DNA from: Lachnospiraceae bacterium
GTDB lineage: Bacteria > Bacillota > Clostridia > Lachnospirales > Lachnospiraceae
Assembly: GCA_023664345.1 (NCBI GenBank)
Contig: JAMPFQ010000019.1
Coordinates: forward strand, 1-64,000
Direction of reading: 5' to 3'
DNA: 64,000 nucleotides
In this document: one piece after another, positions 27,568-37,707 of the stretch
How the letters are laid out: the number at the start of each line of letters is the position of its first letter
Numbering within the stretch: the first letter of the stretch is position 1
Program-made: the position numbers and the translations under genes
Notes under the pieces: generated by a model
What the model was told of the DNA's origin: nothing
The model's input: only the letters and a program-made list of their open reading frames with translations
The model's database searches: none

Positions 27568-29388
27568 TCATCCGTTCCGTGGGATCCGCAGGATCTGTCC
27601 CACTTCCAGCCTGTCGCTGGCAAGCCCGTTCAATTCCTTAAGCGTCTCCACTGTGGTGCCATATCTTCGGGAAAGCAGCCACAACGTGTCTCCCCCACGG
27701 ACGGCGTAATCAAAATAAGCGCCTCCGGCTGTGGCAGGAATCCGCAGCACCTGCCCGATATTCAGCATATTGCTGGTCAGGCCGTTCAGGTTCCTGATGG
27801 CATCCACGGTAGTTCCGTATCTCTGGGCCAGCAGCCACAGCGTATCTCCCGAACGGACCACATACTCGATCACATCGGTTCCCGGATCGGGAGACGGTAT
27901 ATTTCCCTGGACTCCCAGATAGATATCATACAGGACTCTCCATGTGTTCGGCCCTACAATTCCATCCGCGTTAAGCCCCATGGCCCTCTGGAGATCCAGC
28001 ACCGCCTGCCTGGTCCCGCTGCCAAAAATGCCATCCTGAGAAACCCTGGGGATATAGGGATAAAATTCCGCCGCCACATTCAAAAGATATTGCAGCGTGA
28101 TCACATCCGATCCCCTGGAACCCTGCCTCAGCACAGAGGAGGGAGGAACCGTCCCGATCCCAAGCGTAGTTCCCTCACTGTCCAGTTCCGCCAGTCTTGT
28201 GACTGCGGCATACAGCCTGGATATCCTGTACCAGGTGGCTTTTCCCACGATACCGTCGGCTCCCAGACCAAAAATACTCTGGAATTTCGTTACCGCCGCC
28301 TGGGTGCTGTTCCCAAACACCCCCGCCTCGTCCGTGATCGCAGGGATGGCAGGGTAATTTCTCCTGATCCTGTCCAGATAAGTCTGGATGGTCTGCACAT
28401 CCAGCCCCGTGCTCCCAAGCCGCAGCGGGGTACCGGGATAGGAAGTCAGGGAACCGGTGATGATATCCGTCTCCGCGATCTCAATATCGTTCGGATAATA
28501 GGTGCGCAGAATCTGGATCGGTGTCAGCCCCCCGTTTGCCAGCGACACTGTCCCCCATTGGGACAGTCCCGCGCAGGTGGTGGTAGTTCCATTACAGAAA
28601 GAAGTAAAGTAAGGCGCGTTCTGTCCCTGCCTGCGCACATACTCATTGAAGATCTCATCCACGATACGGCTGATGGACTCGTAGACTGTCCTGCCATACA
28701 CGAAAGCCTGATCGTAAGCCGTACTGTTGGTGATGTCAAAGCTGTATCCCTGACTCCTGTACCACTCCGTGAAAACACGGTTCAGGGCAAATGTGATGAT
28801 CGCGTAGATATTGGCCCGCAGCGCCGCCTCCGGCCATGTGGGATAGATCTCGCTGCTGGCCACGTTCTTCACATAATCAGGAAAAGAGACCTGGACATTG
28901 GCAGCGGAAGAAGCCGGACTGCCAAGGTGTACCGTGATCGGATCGGGGATCGCTACCTGCCGCAGCACCCGAGGCTCCTCGCCGGGCCCCTCCTGATACC
29001 GCGCCGTCTGCATGGACACCGCAGGCCGGTCAATGACGATATCCTCCACCGTGGGACTGCGTTGCATTTCCTGCATGGGCACGAAAGCAAGGGGCTGGAT
29101 GGCCGTCTCATTTTCAAAGACAGGCACTCCCGAAAGATAGAGGGAGTTAAAGCCCAACGCCTGCGCGAACACATTGTAGCTTACATACGGCATTCCGGTA
29201 TAGGAGGGTTCCAGAGAGAAATCCCTGCTCACCGTTTCCAGCGGGACCGTGGGCGTTTCCCCATTCTCGTCCGTAAACAGGTCGTATACGCCGCGTCCCT
29301 GATCATCCAGCACAGCAATCTGCGCTCCCTGTAATGGCACAGCGCCATCAGCGGTCCGAGCCTGTATCTTTAAATAACCGATAGCCAT
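27568..29388 (-). CDS. SpoIID-like / peptidoglycan-binding / LysM protein
   Basis: 606 residues with no signal peptide. The N-terminal ~95 residues are a transthyretin-like beta domain (IQARTADGAVPLQGAQIAV). Residues ~185-310 resemble SpoIID/LytB lytic transglycosylases: PEAALRANIYAIITFALNRV, then FDITNSTAYDQAFVYG and CAGLSQWGTVSLANGGLTPIQILRTYYPNDIEI. Two PG_binding_1 domains follow (~325-390 and ~410-475, GSTGLDVQTIQTYL and GSRGSDVITLQYLL), then two LysM repeats (~500-545 and ~560-603, VRSGDTLWLLAQRYGTTV and VRGGDTLWLLSRRYGTTV). It probably acts on peptidoglycan, perhaps in the spore or mother-cell envelope, with release by lysis or a non-classical route. The SpoIID assignment is from motifs only. 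Confidence 0.8.
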   Translation of the reverse strand: MAIGYLKIQARTADGAVPLQGAQIAVLDDQGRGVYDLFTDENGETPTVPLETVSRDFSLEPSYTGMPYVSYNVFAQALGFNSLYLSGVPVFENETAIQPLAFVPMQEMQRSPTVEDIVIDRPAVSMQTARYQEGPGEEPRVLRQVAIPDPITVHLGSPASSAANVQVSFPDYVKNVASSEIYPTWPEAALRANIYAIITFALNRVFTEWYRSQGYSFDITNSTAYDQAFVYGRTVYESISRIVDEIFNEYVRRQGQNAPYFTSFCNGTTTTCAGLSQWGTVSLANGGLTPIQILRTYYPNDIEIAETDIITGSLTSYPGTPLRLGSTGLDVQTIQTYLDRIRRNYPAIPAITDEAGVFGNSTQAAVTKFQSIFGLGADGIVGKATWYRISRLYAAVTRLAELDSEGTTLGIGTVPPSSVLRQGSRGSDVITLQYLLNVAAEFYPYIPRVSQDGIFGSGTRQAVLDLQRAMGLNADGIVGPNTWRVLYDIYLGVQGNIPSPDPGTDVIEYVVRSGDTLWLLAQRYGTTVDAIRNLNGLTSNMLNIGQVLRIPATAGGAYFDYAVRGGDTLWLLSRRYGTTVETLKELNGLASDRLEVGQILRIPRNG

Positions 29389-29475
29389 AGACTGAAAATT
29401 CTCCTTTTAGTCACTTATCTTATTTTATGAACCAAAAGGGAAATGTGTTCATCCAGCCGGGTTCAGCCATGCCAT

Positions 29476-30783
29476 TCATAAGCTGTCGAAATATGCCTGA
29501 AAAGCCATCTCCGTGTAGACATTATCCATGACCGCGCCAAATTCCCGGACAGAGTGCATTGCCAGGACCGGGATCCCTATATCCACCGTGGGGATCGTGG
29601 TCAGGCTGGACAGGAACGGTCCTATGGTGGAACCGCCTGTAGTATCATTCCGGTTTACAAACTTCTGGCAGGGAACGCCCGCCCGCCTGCAGGCTTCCAT
29701 AAAGTAAGCCGCACTGAAAGCCGTAGTGCCGTACCGCTGGGACGCGGAATATTTGACCACAGGACCGCCGCCCAATACGGGACGGCATTCCGGATCGTGC
29801 TTATCGCTGTAGTTGGGATGGACCGCATGGGCCGTATCCGCGGAAACGGAAGTGGAATTGGCAATGGCCCGAAAGCAGGCCTCCTCCGTCAGTCCGAGGT
29901 TTTTACAGATCCGATCCAAAATACGGAGCAGGATCCCGGAACGTGCGCCCTGGGCAGAGGCGCTCCCCACCTCCTCGTTGTCGAAAGCGGCAAATACCTT
30001 ACATGCATTTCCACCGTCTTTCGATCCTGTCAGGGCCGTCAGCCCCGCATAGACCAGGGCCAGATCATCGATGCGGGACGCGGAGATGAACTCCCCCCTC
30101 CTGCCCGTAAAAATCCCTTCCTGATATTCATACAGAAACAGTTCATAGTCCAGAACATCCCCTCTGCCGATCCCTGTTTCTTCCTCCAGTATATTCAGCA
30201 GATAGTCCCCTTTCTCCATGTTCTCCTCTTTCATGGACAACAAAGGCAGCATATCCGTCTGCTTATTATAGGAACATTTATCATTCACATCCCTGTGGAA
30301 ATGGATGCAGAGATTGGGGATCATCAAAACAGGCTTATGGATTCTGACCAGTTTTTCTTTCAACGTCCCGCCCTCTTTCACGATCACACGTCCCGCCAGC
30401 GCAAGAGGCCTGTCAAACCAGGTGCTTAAGATCACGCCGCCGTAGACCTCCACGTTGATCTTCACATAGCCGTCAGGCGTCACAATGCAGGATCCGGGCT
30501 TGATCTTAAATCCCGGGGAATCCGTGTGCGCCCCTATGATGCGAAAACCATTCTCCGCCAGGCTGCCTTCCCCTGTTGTGAAAGCAATGATACAGGATCC
30601 GTTTTTCGTGACATAATACCTGCCTCCCTGCTCCAGAGACCATTCCGCCGTCTCTTTCAGTTCCTGAAAACCGTTCTCCCTAAGGATTTCCGCCGCATTT
30701 TCCACGGCATGATACGCGGTGGGGCTGTTGTTCAGATACCGTAACAATCCCTGTGAAAATTTCTGCTGCGCACTCTTGTCCAT
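29476..30783 (-). CDS. apeB: M18 family aminopeptidase
   Basis: 435 residues. Cytoplasmic di-zinc aminopeptidase releasing N-terminal (often acidic) residues. Metal-ligand and catalytic segments are present: IGAHTDSPGFKIKP (His, catalytic Asp), SRIDDLALVYAGL (bridging Asp), AAFDNEEVGSASAQG (Glu-Glu), SADTAHAVHPNY, NDTTGGSTIGP, and AMHSVREFGA (last His). Length is typical of family M18. The gene lies between the SpoIID/LysM gene and ftsH, with a GGAGGATTAA ribosome site. Confidence 0.93.
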   Translation of the reverse strand: MDKSAQQKFSQGLLRYLNNSPTAYHAVENAAEILRENGFQELKETAEWSLEQGGRYYVTKNGSCIIAFTTGEGSLAENGFRIIGAHTDSPGFKIKPGSCIVTPDGYVKINVEVYGGVILSTWFDRPLALAGRVIVKEGGTLKEKLVRIHKPVLMIPNLCIHFHRDVNDKCSYNKQTDMLPLLSMKEENMEKGDYLLNILEEETGIGRGDVLDYELFLYEYQEGIFTGRRGEFISASRIDDLALVYAGLTALTGSKDGGNACKVFAAFDNEEVGSASAQGARSGILLRILDRICKNLGLTEEACFRAIANSTSVSADTAHAVHPNYSDKHDPECRPVLGGGPVVKYSASQRYGTTAFSAAYFMEACRRAGVPCQKFVNRNDTTGGSTIGPFLSSLTTIPTVDIGIPVLAMHSVREFGAVMDNVYTEMAFQAYFDSL

Positions 30784-30824
30784 TTTAATCCTCCATGTCA
30801 GAGCAGTTTACTGCGATGACACGC

Positions 30825-30934
30825 GCCGAGAATTTCAAATTCTCGGCTGCGATCAGGGCAATCCCCGGCTCTGACTCATAATTGCAGTCTGAACGAGTTC
30901 AGACGTTAAAAAATAAGCTATCGAGCTTATTTTT
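30825..30934. repeat. Cluster of three perfect hairpins
   Basis: In the 249-bp gap between ftsH and the aminopeptidase stand three perfect inverted repeats in a row: GCCGAGAATTT/AAATTCTCGGC (30825-30847, 1-nt centre), GTCTGAAC/GTTCAGAC (30887-30904), and AAAAATAAGCT/AGCTTATTTTT (30909-30934). The last can work as a terminator in either direction. A weaker hairpin (about 30997-31027) lies nearer ftsH. Confidence 0.75.
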
Positions 30935-31032
30935 CAATCTATGCCTCCTGAAAATATAAACTATACTCAATACAAAGCGCCCGCCCTGGAATTGATACAG
31001 GACAGGCGTTATTTTTGCGAATCATACATCCA

Positions 31033-33441
31033 TTATTCATCCAGCCGGTGATTGGAAAATCTCCCCACGGAACCCTCTGAGGGCTGGGATGATTCAGACG
31101 GCTGAACCGACCGGGTGGAATCAGCTGCCTGATCGGGGCCGACTGATTGCTCCGTCTGAAAGAACCGCGTTCCCTGATCCGCCTGTTCCTGCGATGACCC
31201 AGGCACGTTGGCCGTACTTTCCGCCTGCTCTGCCGATACTTCACTGTCACCTGCCATGCCTGCCGTCCGCTCCGCAGATGTCTCATTTTCCATCGTCTGC
31301 TCTACAAATGTCTCCGCTTTCTCCGGCTCCGGAAAACTGATAGGATCCGGCATTTCTATCGGCTTGGGAAATCTATTCCCGCTGTCGGTTTCTTTCTCTC
31401 CGTCAGCCGCTCCCGCCTTGCCGCCTTTTTCCGCACCAGCCTTGTTGCCGTCCTGTTCGTCCTCTTTCGGATCGGGCAGCCCTTTCTCCTTACGGAATAT
31501 CTGCATGAACTCCTTGCCTGTGATGGTTTCCTTCTCGATCAGGAAAGCCGCCAGCTTATCCATCAGTTCCCTGTTCTCGCGGAGCAGCGCCAGTGCTTTC
31601 TCATAACTTTCTTTCAGGATCTCCACCACCTCGGCATCGATCTCCGCCGCTGTGGAATCACTGCAGTTCAGCGCGGTCCTGCCCTCCAGATACTGGCTCT
31701 CTATGGTAGCCAGCCCCATCAGGCCGAACTTCTTGCTCATGCCGTAACGCGTCACCATGTTCCGGGCGATATCCGTCGCTTTCTCAATATCGTTCGCCGC
31801 GCCGGTGGTCACCGTCTCAAACACGATCTCCTCCGCCGCGCGGCCGCCCACCAGGCTGACGAGCATATCCCTCAGTTCCGCTTCCGTGTTCAGATACTTC
31901 TCCTCCTCCGGCACATGCATCACATACCCCAGCGCACCCATGGTACGGGGCACAATGGTGATCTTCTGGACCGGCTCGGAATTTTTCTGCAGAGCGCTGA
32001 TCAATGCGTGTCCCACCTCATGATAAGAGACAATCTTGCGTTCTTCCTTGCTCATGATGCGGTCTTTCTTCTCCTTGCCCACCAGCACCACTTCCACCGC
32101 GTCGAATAGATCTTTCTGACACACATACTCCCTGTTTTCTTTCACGGCATTGATGGCGGCCTCGTTGATCATATTAGCCAGATCGGAACCCACCGCGCCG
32201 CTGGTGGCAAGGGCGATGGCGTCCAGATCCACCGTTTCATCCATCTTTACATCCTTGGAATGCACCTTCAGGATCTCCACACGGCCTTTCAGGTCGGGCT
32301 TATCCACAATGATACGCCTGTCAAAACGACCGGGACGCAGCAACGCCTTATCCAGGATCTCAGGACGGTTGGTGGCTCCCAGGATCAGGATACCCTTGGA
32401 ACTGTCAAAACCATCCATCTCGGACAGCAGCTGGTTCAGCGTCTGCTCCCGCTCCTCGTTTCCGCCGCCGTACTTGGAATCACGGCTGCGCCCGATGGCG
32501 TCGATCTCATCAATAAAAATGATACAGGGCGCGTTCTTGTTCGCTTCCTTGAACAAATCGCGGACACGGCTTGCGCCCACACCCACATATAACTCAATAA
32601 AATCCGAACCTGTCAGGGAAAAGAAAGGCACATGGGCCTCACCTGCAACCGCCCTGGCAAGCAGGGTCTTACCTGTACCGGGAGGGCCTACCAGCAGCGC
32701 TCCCTTGGGAAGCCTGGCGCCGATCTTGGAATATTTTCCCGGATTGTGCAGGAAATCCACCACCTCTACCAGGGATTCCTTGGCCTCGTCCTCGCCTGCC
32801 ACATCCTTAAAAGTAACACCTGTTTCTTTTTGAACATACACTTTGGCGTTGCTCTTGCCCACGCCCATGGGGCCACCGCTGCCCCCCATCTTGCGGAACA
32901 CTACGCCCAGCAGGACCCACATCAGAATCACCGGCAGGATCACATACAGAAAAATATCCAACAGTTTCCCGGAATTGTCGCTGAGCACGCGGCTTCCGTC
33001 AATATCTCCCTGTGCTTCCAGCCTGGCGGTCAGAGTGTCCAGATCTTCCATCAGGATCGTGGAATAAGTCCTTGTCGCGGCGGTGGGATAGAACAGATAA
33101 CCTTCCGTGCCGCCAGCGATCCCCGCGGGGGTATCCACCCCTTTCTTCAGGGTAAAGAGAACCTGCCCCGTACTCTGTACCTCTACAGCTTCCACCTTGC
33201 CCTCACTGATATACGCAAGAAACTGGGTATAGCTCACCACCTGACCTGATGCAGATCCGCCAAACACCATGTTCCAGAGCATAAAGGCAAGCAGTATGGT
33301 GCTGAGTGCCGCCAGTACCAGCATGGTGATATTCGGCTTACGGGGCGGCTGATTTCCGTTCCCGCCGCCGTTGCCGCCGGGGCCACGACCGCCGCCATTA
33401 TATCCCCCTCCGTTATCGAACTGGTTCATTTGATTGTCCAT
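31033..33441 (-). CDS. ftsH: ATP-dependent zinc metalloprotease FtsH
   Basis: 802 residues, longer than the usual 600-650. It has a Gly/Asn/Pro-rich cytoplasmic N-tail (~1-36), a transmembrane helix (~38-60), an extracytoplasmic domain, and a second helix (~160-182). The AAA+ domain has Walker A GPPGTGKT (~250), Walker B IIFIDEIDAIG and ATNRPEILDKALLRPGRFDR. The M41 protease motif is HEVGH (HEAGH in most), with the zinc Glu/Asp further on. After ~residue 640 comes a ~160-residue low-complexity tail rich in Glu, Ser, Gln and Ala. It degrades misassembled membrane proteins and some regulators. A promoter lies at 33489-33517. Confidence 0.96.
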   Translation of the reverse strand: MDNQMNQFDNGGGYNGGGRGPGGNGGGNGNQPPRKPNITMLVLAALSTILLAFMLWNMVFGGSASGQVVSYTQFLAYISEGKVEAVEVQSTGQVLFTLKKGVDTPAGIAGGTEGYLFYPTAATRTYSTILMEDLDTLTARLEAQGDIDGSRVLSDNSGKLLDIFLYVILPVILMWVLLGVVFRKMGGSGGPMGVGKSNAKVYVQKETGVTFKDVAGEDEAKESLVEVVDFLHNPGKYSKIGARLPKGALLVGPPGTGKTLLARAVAGEAHVPFFSLTGSDFIELYVGVGASRVRDLFKEANKNAPCIIFIDEIDAIGRSRDSKYGGGNEEREQTLNQLLSEMDGFDSSKGILILGATNRPEILDKALLRPGRFDRRIIVDKPDLKGRVEILKVHSKDVKMDETVDLDAIALATSGAVGSDLANMINEAAINAVKENREYVCQKDLFDAVEVVLVGKEKKDRIMSKEERKIVSYHEVGHALISALQKNSEPVQKITIVPRTMGALGYVMHVPEEEKYLNTEAELRDMLVSLVGGRAAEEIVFETVTTGAANDIEKATDIARNMVTRYGMSKKFGLMGLATIESQYLEGRTALNCSDSTAAEIDAEVVEILKESYEKALALLRENRELMDKLAAFLIEKETITGKEFMQIFRKEKGLPDPKEDEQDGNKAGAEKGGKAGAADGEKETDSGNRFPKPIEMPDPISFPEPEKAETFVEQTMENETSAERTAGMAGDSEVSAEQAESTANVPGSSQEQADQGTRFFQTEQSVGPDQAADSTRSVQPSESSQPSEGSVGRFSNHRLDE

Positions 33442-33488
33442 AGTAACTCCATTTCTGTTTTTTTCGTTAAAGAAATTAAACCTATTTT

Positions 33489-33517
33489 ATTATAGAGACT
33501 ATGATTTGATAAATCAA
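33489..33517 (-). promoter_or_regulatory. Promoter of ftsH
   Basis: Minus strand TTGATT (33512-33517), 17-bp spacer, TATAAT (33489-33494), about 48 nt before the start codon. Confidence 0.75.
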
Positions 33518-33655
33518 TAGCATAAGTATGAAAAAAACATTTCAACTCTTAAAGATTTCTAAACTTTTGACCATTCCAATATGAAAAAAACTATGATAAA
33601 ATAAAACGATAGGGTAACTGTTCAGATTTTACATCCGATAAGAAGCGAGGGACAC

Positions 33656-35131
33656 ATGAAAACAGGTTTTGACAATGAAAAATATCTGAAAATGCAGTCG
33701 GAACATATCAAGGAGCGAATCGGCCAGTTTGGGGACAAGCTTTATCTGGAATTTGGCGGTAAGCTTTTCGACGACTATCACGCCTCCCGTGTGCTGCCCG
33801 GTTTTGCTCCCGACTCCAAGCTGCGGATGCTGCTGCAGCTTTCAGACTATGCGGAAATCGTCATTGTCATCAATGCGGCGGATATTGAAAAAAATAAGAT
33901 CAATGGCAATCTGGGCATCACCTATGACGTAGATGTGCTGCGCCTGCGTGACGAATTCCAGCAAAAAGGACTGTATGTGGGCAGCGTGGTCATTACCCAT
34001 TACTCCGGCCAGCACAGTGCTAATCAGTTCAAGACCAAGCTGGAGAAGAAAAACATCCGTGTCTACCTGCATTATACCATTCAGGGTTATCCCTCCAATA
34101 TCCCCCTGATCGTCAGTAAGGACGGTTACGGGAAGAACGACTATATTGAAACTTCCCGGCCATTGGTAGTCGTCACCGCCCCCGGACCCGGGAGCGGGAA
34201 AATGGCCACCTGCCTGTCCCAGCTTTACCATGATAATCTGCGCGGGATCAAGGCAGGTTATGCAAAATTTGAGACATTTCCCATATGGAACATTCCCCTG
34301 AAGCACCCCATCAACCTTGCCTATGAGGCTGCTACTGCGGATCTGAACGATGTGAACATGATCGATCCTTTTCATCTGGACGCCTATGGGGTGACTACAG
34401 TAAATTATAACCGGGATATCGAGATCTTCCCCGTTCTGAACGCTATCTTTGAGGGCATTTACGGTGAAAATCCTTATAAATCCCCCACTGACATGGGGGT
34501 CAATATGGCGGGAAACTGCATCATCAATGATGAAGTCTGCCGCGAGGCATCCCGCATGGAGATCATACGGCGCTATTACGCTGCCCTGAACAAGATCGTA
34601 CAGGACGGCGCTTCGGAAAATGAACTGTATAAGATCGAACTGCTGATGAAGCAGGAAAAGATCTCCACGGACGACAGGAAAGTAACGGTAGCGTGCAGAC
34701 AGTGTGCGGAACTGTTGGGCGTTCCCACCGCCGCCATCGAACTTCCGGGCCAGCAGATCATCACCTCCAAGACCACCGATTTCCTGGGGGCATCCGCGGC
34801 TCTGCTGCTGAACGCCTTAAAATATCTGGCAGGGATCGACCATGACGTAAAGCTGATCAAACCGGAGGCCATCGCCCCGATCCAGGATCTGAAAGTCCGC
34901 TATCTGGGAGGGAAAAATCCCAGGCTGCACACGGACGAAGTGCTGATCGCCCTGTCTCTGGCGGCGTGCAGCGACAACAAGGCCAGGCTCGCCATGGAAC
35001 AACTGCCCAATCTAAAGGGCTGCCAGGTACATACCTCCGTCATGCTCTCCGAAGTAGACGTCAAAATATTCAAAAAGCTGGGAGTGGATCTCACAAGCGA
35101 ACCCATACAGACTTCCAGGAAAAAATATTAG
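33656..35131 (+). CDS. DUF1846 domain-containing protein
   Basis: 491 residues, the full length of the DUF1846 family, which is common in Firmicutes. It begins FDNEKYLKMQSEHIKERIGQFGDKLYLEFGGKLFDDYHASRVLPGF and carries PGPGSGKMATCLSQLYHD (~185-202), a P-loop-like nucleotide-binding stretch. No biochemical function is firmly known; structures show a kinase-like N-terminal fold. It is separated by 33 bp from pyrG and in the same direction, so probably co-transcribed. The ATG has GCGAGGGAC. A possible promoter is TTGACC near 33567 with TATGAT near 33592, but the spacer is long (19 bp). Confidence 0.9.
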   Translation: MKTGFDNEKYLKMQSEHIKERIGQFGDKLYLEFGGKLFDDYHASRVLPGFAPDSKLRMLLQLSDYAEIVIVINAADIEKNKINGNLGITYDVDVLRLRDEFQQKGLYVGSVVITHYSGQHSANQFKTKLEKKNIRVYLHYTIQGYPSNIPLIVSKDGYGKNDYIETSRPLVVVTAPGPGSGKMATCLSQLYHDNLRGIKAGYAKFETFPIWNIPLKHPINLAYEAATADLNDVNMIDPFHLDAYGVTTVNYNRDIEIFPVLNAIFEGIYGENPYKSPTDMGVNMAGNCIINDEVCREASRMEIIRRYYAALNKIVQDGASENELYKIELLMKQEKISTDDRKVTVACRQCAELLGVPTAAIELPGQQIITSKTTDFLGASAALLLNALKYLAGIDHDVKLIKPEAIAPIQDLKVRYLGGKNPRLHTDEVLIALSLAACSDNKARLAMEQLPNLKGCQVHTSVMLSEVDVKIFKKLGVDLTSEPIQTSRKKY

Positions 35132-35164
35132 TGTTCCATAAAACGGCACAGAAAAGAGGAACTT

Positions 35165-36772
35165 ATGGCAGTAAAATATGTTTTCGTAACAGGTGGTGTT
35201 GTTTCCGGTCTGGGCAAGGGCATCACCGCGGCATCATTGGGCAGGCTGCTGAAAGCCAGAGGCTATAAAGTGACCATGCAGAAATTCGACCCTTATATCA
35301 ACATCGATCCCGGCACCATGAACCCCATCCAGCACGGCGAGGTGTTCGTCACCGACGACGGAGCCGAGACCGATCTGGATCTGGGGCATTATGAGCGGTT
35401 CATCGATGAAAGCCTGGATAAGAATTCCAACGTGACCACAGGAAAGGTATACTGGGCCGTATTGCAGAAAGAGCGGCGGGGAGATTACGGCGGCGGCACG
35501 GTACAGGTCATCCCCCATATCACAAACGAGATCAAAAGCCGCTTTTACCGCAATTTTACCGACCCTGACACCCGCATCGCCATTATCGAGGTAGGGGGAA
35601 CGGTGGGCGATATCGAGAGCCAGCCTTTCCTGGAATCCATCCGGCAGTTCCAGCATGACGTGGGACATGAGAACGCCATTTTGATCCATGTGACCCTGAT
35701 CCCATATCTGAACGCCTCCCAGGAACTGAAGACCAAGCCCACCCAGGCCAGCGTCAAGGATCTGCAGGGAATGGGCATCCAGCCGGATATCATTGTGTGT
35801 CGGAGCGAGCATCCCCTGGATCAGAGCATCAAAGATAAGATCGCACTGTTCTGTAATGTGCCCAGCAGCCGCGTCCTGCAGAATCTGGATGTGGAATATC
35901 TGTATGAGGCGCCCCTGGCCATGGAGAAAGAACATCTGGCTCAGGCGGTATGCGCATGCCTCCATCTGGACTGCCCGGAACCGGACTTAAGGGACTGGGA
36001 AAAGATGGTGGAAGACCTGAAACATCCTACCAATGAAGTCACCATTGCCCTGGTGGGAAAATATGTGTCCCTCCATGACGCTTATATCAGTGTGGTGGAA
36101 GCTTTGAAGCACGGCGGCATCACCAACCATACCACCGTCCATATCAAATGGATCGATTCCGAGACGGTGACAAAGGAAAACGTGGAAGAACTGCTGGATG
36201 ATGTCAACGGTGTCCTGATCCCCGGCGGTTTCGGTTCCCGGGGCATTGAGGGCAAGATCCTCGCCATCCAATATGCCCGCACCCATAACAGACCCATGCT
36301 TGGGTTATGTCTGGGCATGCAGCTGACCATTGTGGAATATGCCAGAAATGTGGTGGGCTACAATGATGCTCACAGCATTGAACTGGATCCCGGCACCACC
36401 CATCCGGTGATCGCCCTGATGCCCGACCAGAACGGCGTGGAAGACATCGGGGGCACCTTGCGGCTGGGCTCTTATCCCTGCGTGCTGGACAAGGATTCCA
36501 GAGCATTCCGGCTGTACGGTGAGGAGACCATCCATGAAAGGCACCGCCACCGCTATGAGGTAAATAACGATTACCGCGCCATCCTGACGGAAAAAGGCCT
36601 GCGCCTTTCCGGCACCTCTCCTGACGGACGCATTGTGGAAATGTGCGAACTGACGGAACATCCTTTCTATATAGCCACACAGGGACATCCCGAACTGAAA
36701 TCACGTCCCAACAGGCCACACCCGTTATTTAAAGGATTCATTGCGGCTGCGCTGAAAGATAAAATGAACTAA
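35165..36772 (+). CDS. pyrG: CTP synthase
   Basis: 535 residues. Makes CTP from UTP, ATP and glutamine. The N-terminal amidoligase domain begins [23 protein letters not shown], with the P-loop and allosteric GTP/CTP region. The C-terminal class-I glutamine amidotransferase has the nucleophilic Cys in [11 protein letters not shown] (~residue 380) and the His/Glu pair in GHPELKSRP near the end. Length matches the family. No leader attenuator was seen in the 33 bp behind DUF1846. Confidence 0.97.
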   Translation: MAVKYVFVTGGVVSGLGKGITAASLGRLLKARGYKVTMQKFDPYINIDPGTMNPIQHGEVFVTDDGAETDLDLGHYERFIDESLDKNSNVTTGKVYWAVLQKERRGDYGGGTVQVIPHITNEIKSRFYRNFTDPDTRIAIIEVGGTVGDIESQPFLESIRQFQHDVGHENAILIHVTLIPYLNASQELKTKPTQASVKDLQGMGIQPDIIVCRSEHPLDQSIKDKIALFCNVPSSRVLQNLDVEYLYEAPLAMEKEHLAQAVCACLHLDCPEPDLRDWEKMVEDLKHPTNEVTIALVGKYVSLHDAYISVVEALKHGGITNHTTVHIKWIDSETVTKENVEELLDDVNGVLIPGGFGSRGIEGKILAIQYARTHNRPMLGLCLGMQLTIVEYARNVVGYNDAHSIELDPGTTHPVIALMPDQNGVEDIGGTLRLGSYPCVLDKDSRAFRLYGEETIHERHRHRYEVNNDYRAILTEKGLRLSGTSPDGRIVEMCELTEHPFYIATQGHPELKSRPNRPHPLFKGFIAAALKDKMN

Positions 36773-36784
36773 AACAGATGACCA

Positions 36785-36821
36785 AAAAGGCGTCTCCAAG
36801 CTACACTTGAAGACGCCTTTT
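36785..36821. terminator. Bidirectional terminator after pyrG
   Basis: Stem AAAAGGCGTCT / AGACGCCTTTT (11 bp) flanked by A and T runs, between convergent pyrG and the YitT gene. Confidence 0.88.
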
Positions 36822-36830
36822 CATGAATCC

Positions 36831-37706
36831 CTACAACTTCTTCAGATAATGCCCTATCACGCTGACTCCTTCATTCAGCACGATAAAAGCCTGGGGATCG
36901 TATTTATGGACAATATTCCTGAGCCGTCCTACTTCATACTTGGACAGCATGATGTACAGAATATGGGAACGGTCGTAGGTATAAGCGCCCAGGGTGGACC
37001 ATTTGGTGACGCCCCTGCCCAGTTCCTGGAACACTTCCTTCTCCAGCGCGGTGGTATCCGCCTTAGTGATCACATGAACCTCCACATTGATATTCTGGGT
37101 ATGCACCTTGTCCATCGCTACCGAATACACTGCGGCATAGATCACAGAATACACCACGATCTCTATGTCAAACAGGAAAGCACAGGTTCCGTAAAGCGCC
37201 AGGTTCACCAGCAGCCCCACTTTTCCCACGCTGAAATCCTGCTTCCACCTTGCCAGCAGCACCCCTATCACATCCATGCCGCCTCCCGATGCGCCCATGC
37301 GAAGCAGGATACCGGTTCCTGATCCCGAAATGATGCCGCCCACCACGCAGGCCGCCATGGCGTCCTCCACCACCACTGTCACGGGGATCAGGGAGAGGAA
37401 CAACGTCATGGCGGTGACGGAGATGACCGTCTTGGTCAGGAACCTGCGCCCGATTTTCGTAAAGGCCACGATAAAGATAGGGATATTGATCATGTAATAG
37501 ATCACACCGGCAATATCGAAAGCAGTGAACTCCAAATGCAGATACTCCGCCAGCAGAGTACGGATCACCTGACAGATACCCATGACTCCGCCCGTATAGA
37601 GCCCTGACGGCACCACAAAAAGATTGATCCCCGCCGCATACAGGAAAGCCCCCACGATACATGCCAGTGTCTTTTTTCCTTCGTCAAATAAAAATTTTCT
37701 GTTCAT
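36831..37706 (-). CDS. YitT family membrane protein
   Basis: 291 residues. Five or six transmembrane helices in the N-terminal ~190 residues (DUF161: FAAGINLFVVPSGLYTGGVMGI-like segment, GSGTGILLRMGASGGGMDVIGVLLAR), then a cytoplasmic DUF2179 domain (~200-285: VHVITKADTTALEKEVFQELGRGVTKW ... YDPQAFIVLNEG). Transport has been suggested for the family but no substrate is established. The start lies 1 nt past the thioredoxin stop, so expression may be coupled. Confidence 0.9.
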   Translation of the reverse strand: MNRKFLFDEGKKTLACIVGAFLYAAGINLFVVPSGLYTGGVMGICQVIRTLLAEYLHLEFTAFDIAGVIYYMINIPIFIVAFTKIGRRFLTKTVISVTAMTLFLSLIPVTVVVEDAMAACVVGGIISGSGTGILLRMGASGGGMDVIGVLLARWKQDFSVGKVGLLVNLALYGTCAFLFDIEIVVYSVIYAAVYSVAMDKVHTQNINVEVHVITKADTTALEKEVFQELGRGVTKWSTLGAYTYDRSHILYIMLSKYEVGRLRNIVHKYDPQAFIVLNEGVSVIGHYLKKL

Positions 37707-37707
37707 A

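Noticed and set aside
31033..33441. HEVGH in FtsH as an inactive protease site
   Set aside because: The HExxH metal motif is intact; Ala-to-Val at the third position does not remove a ligand or the catalytic Glu.
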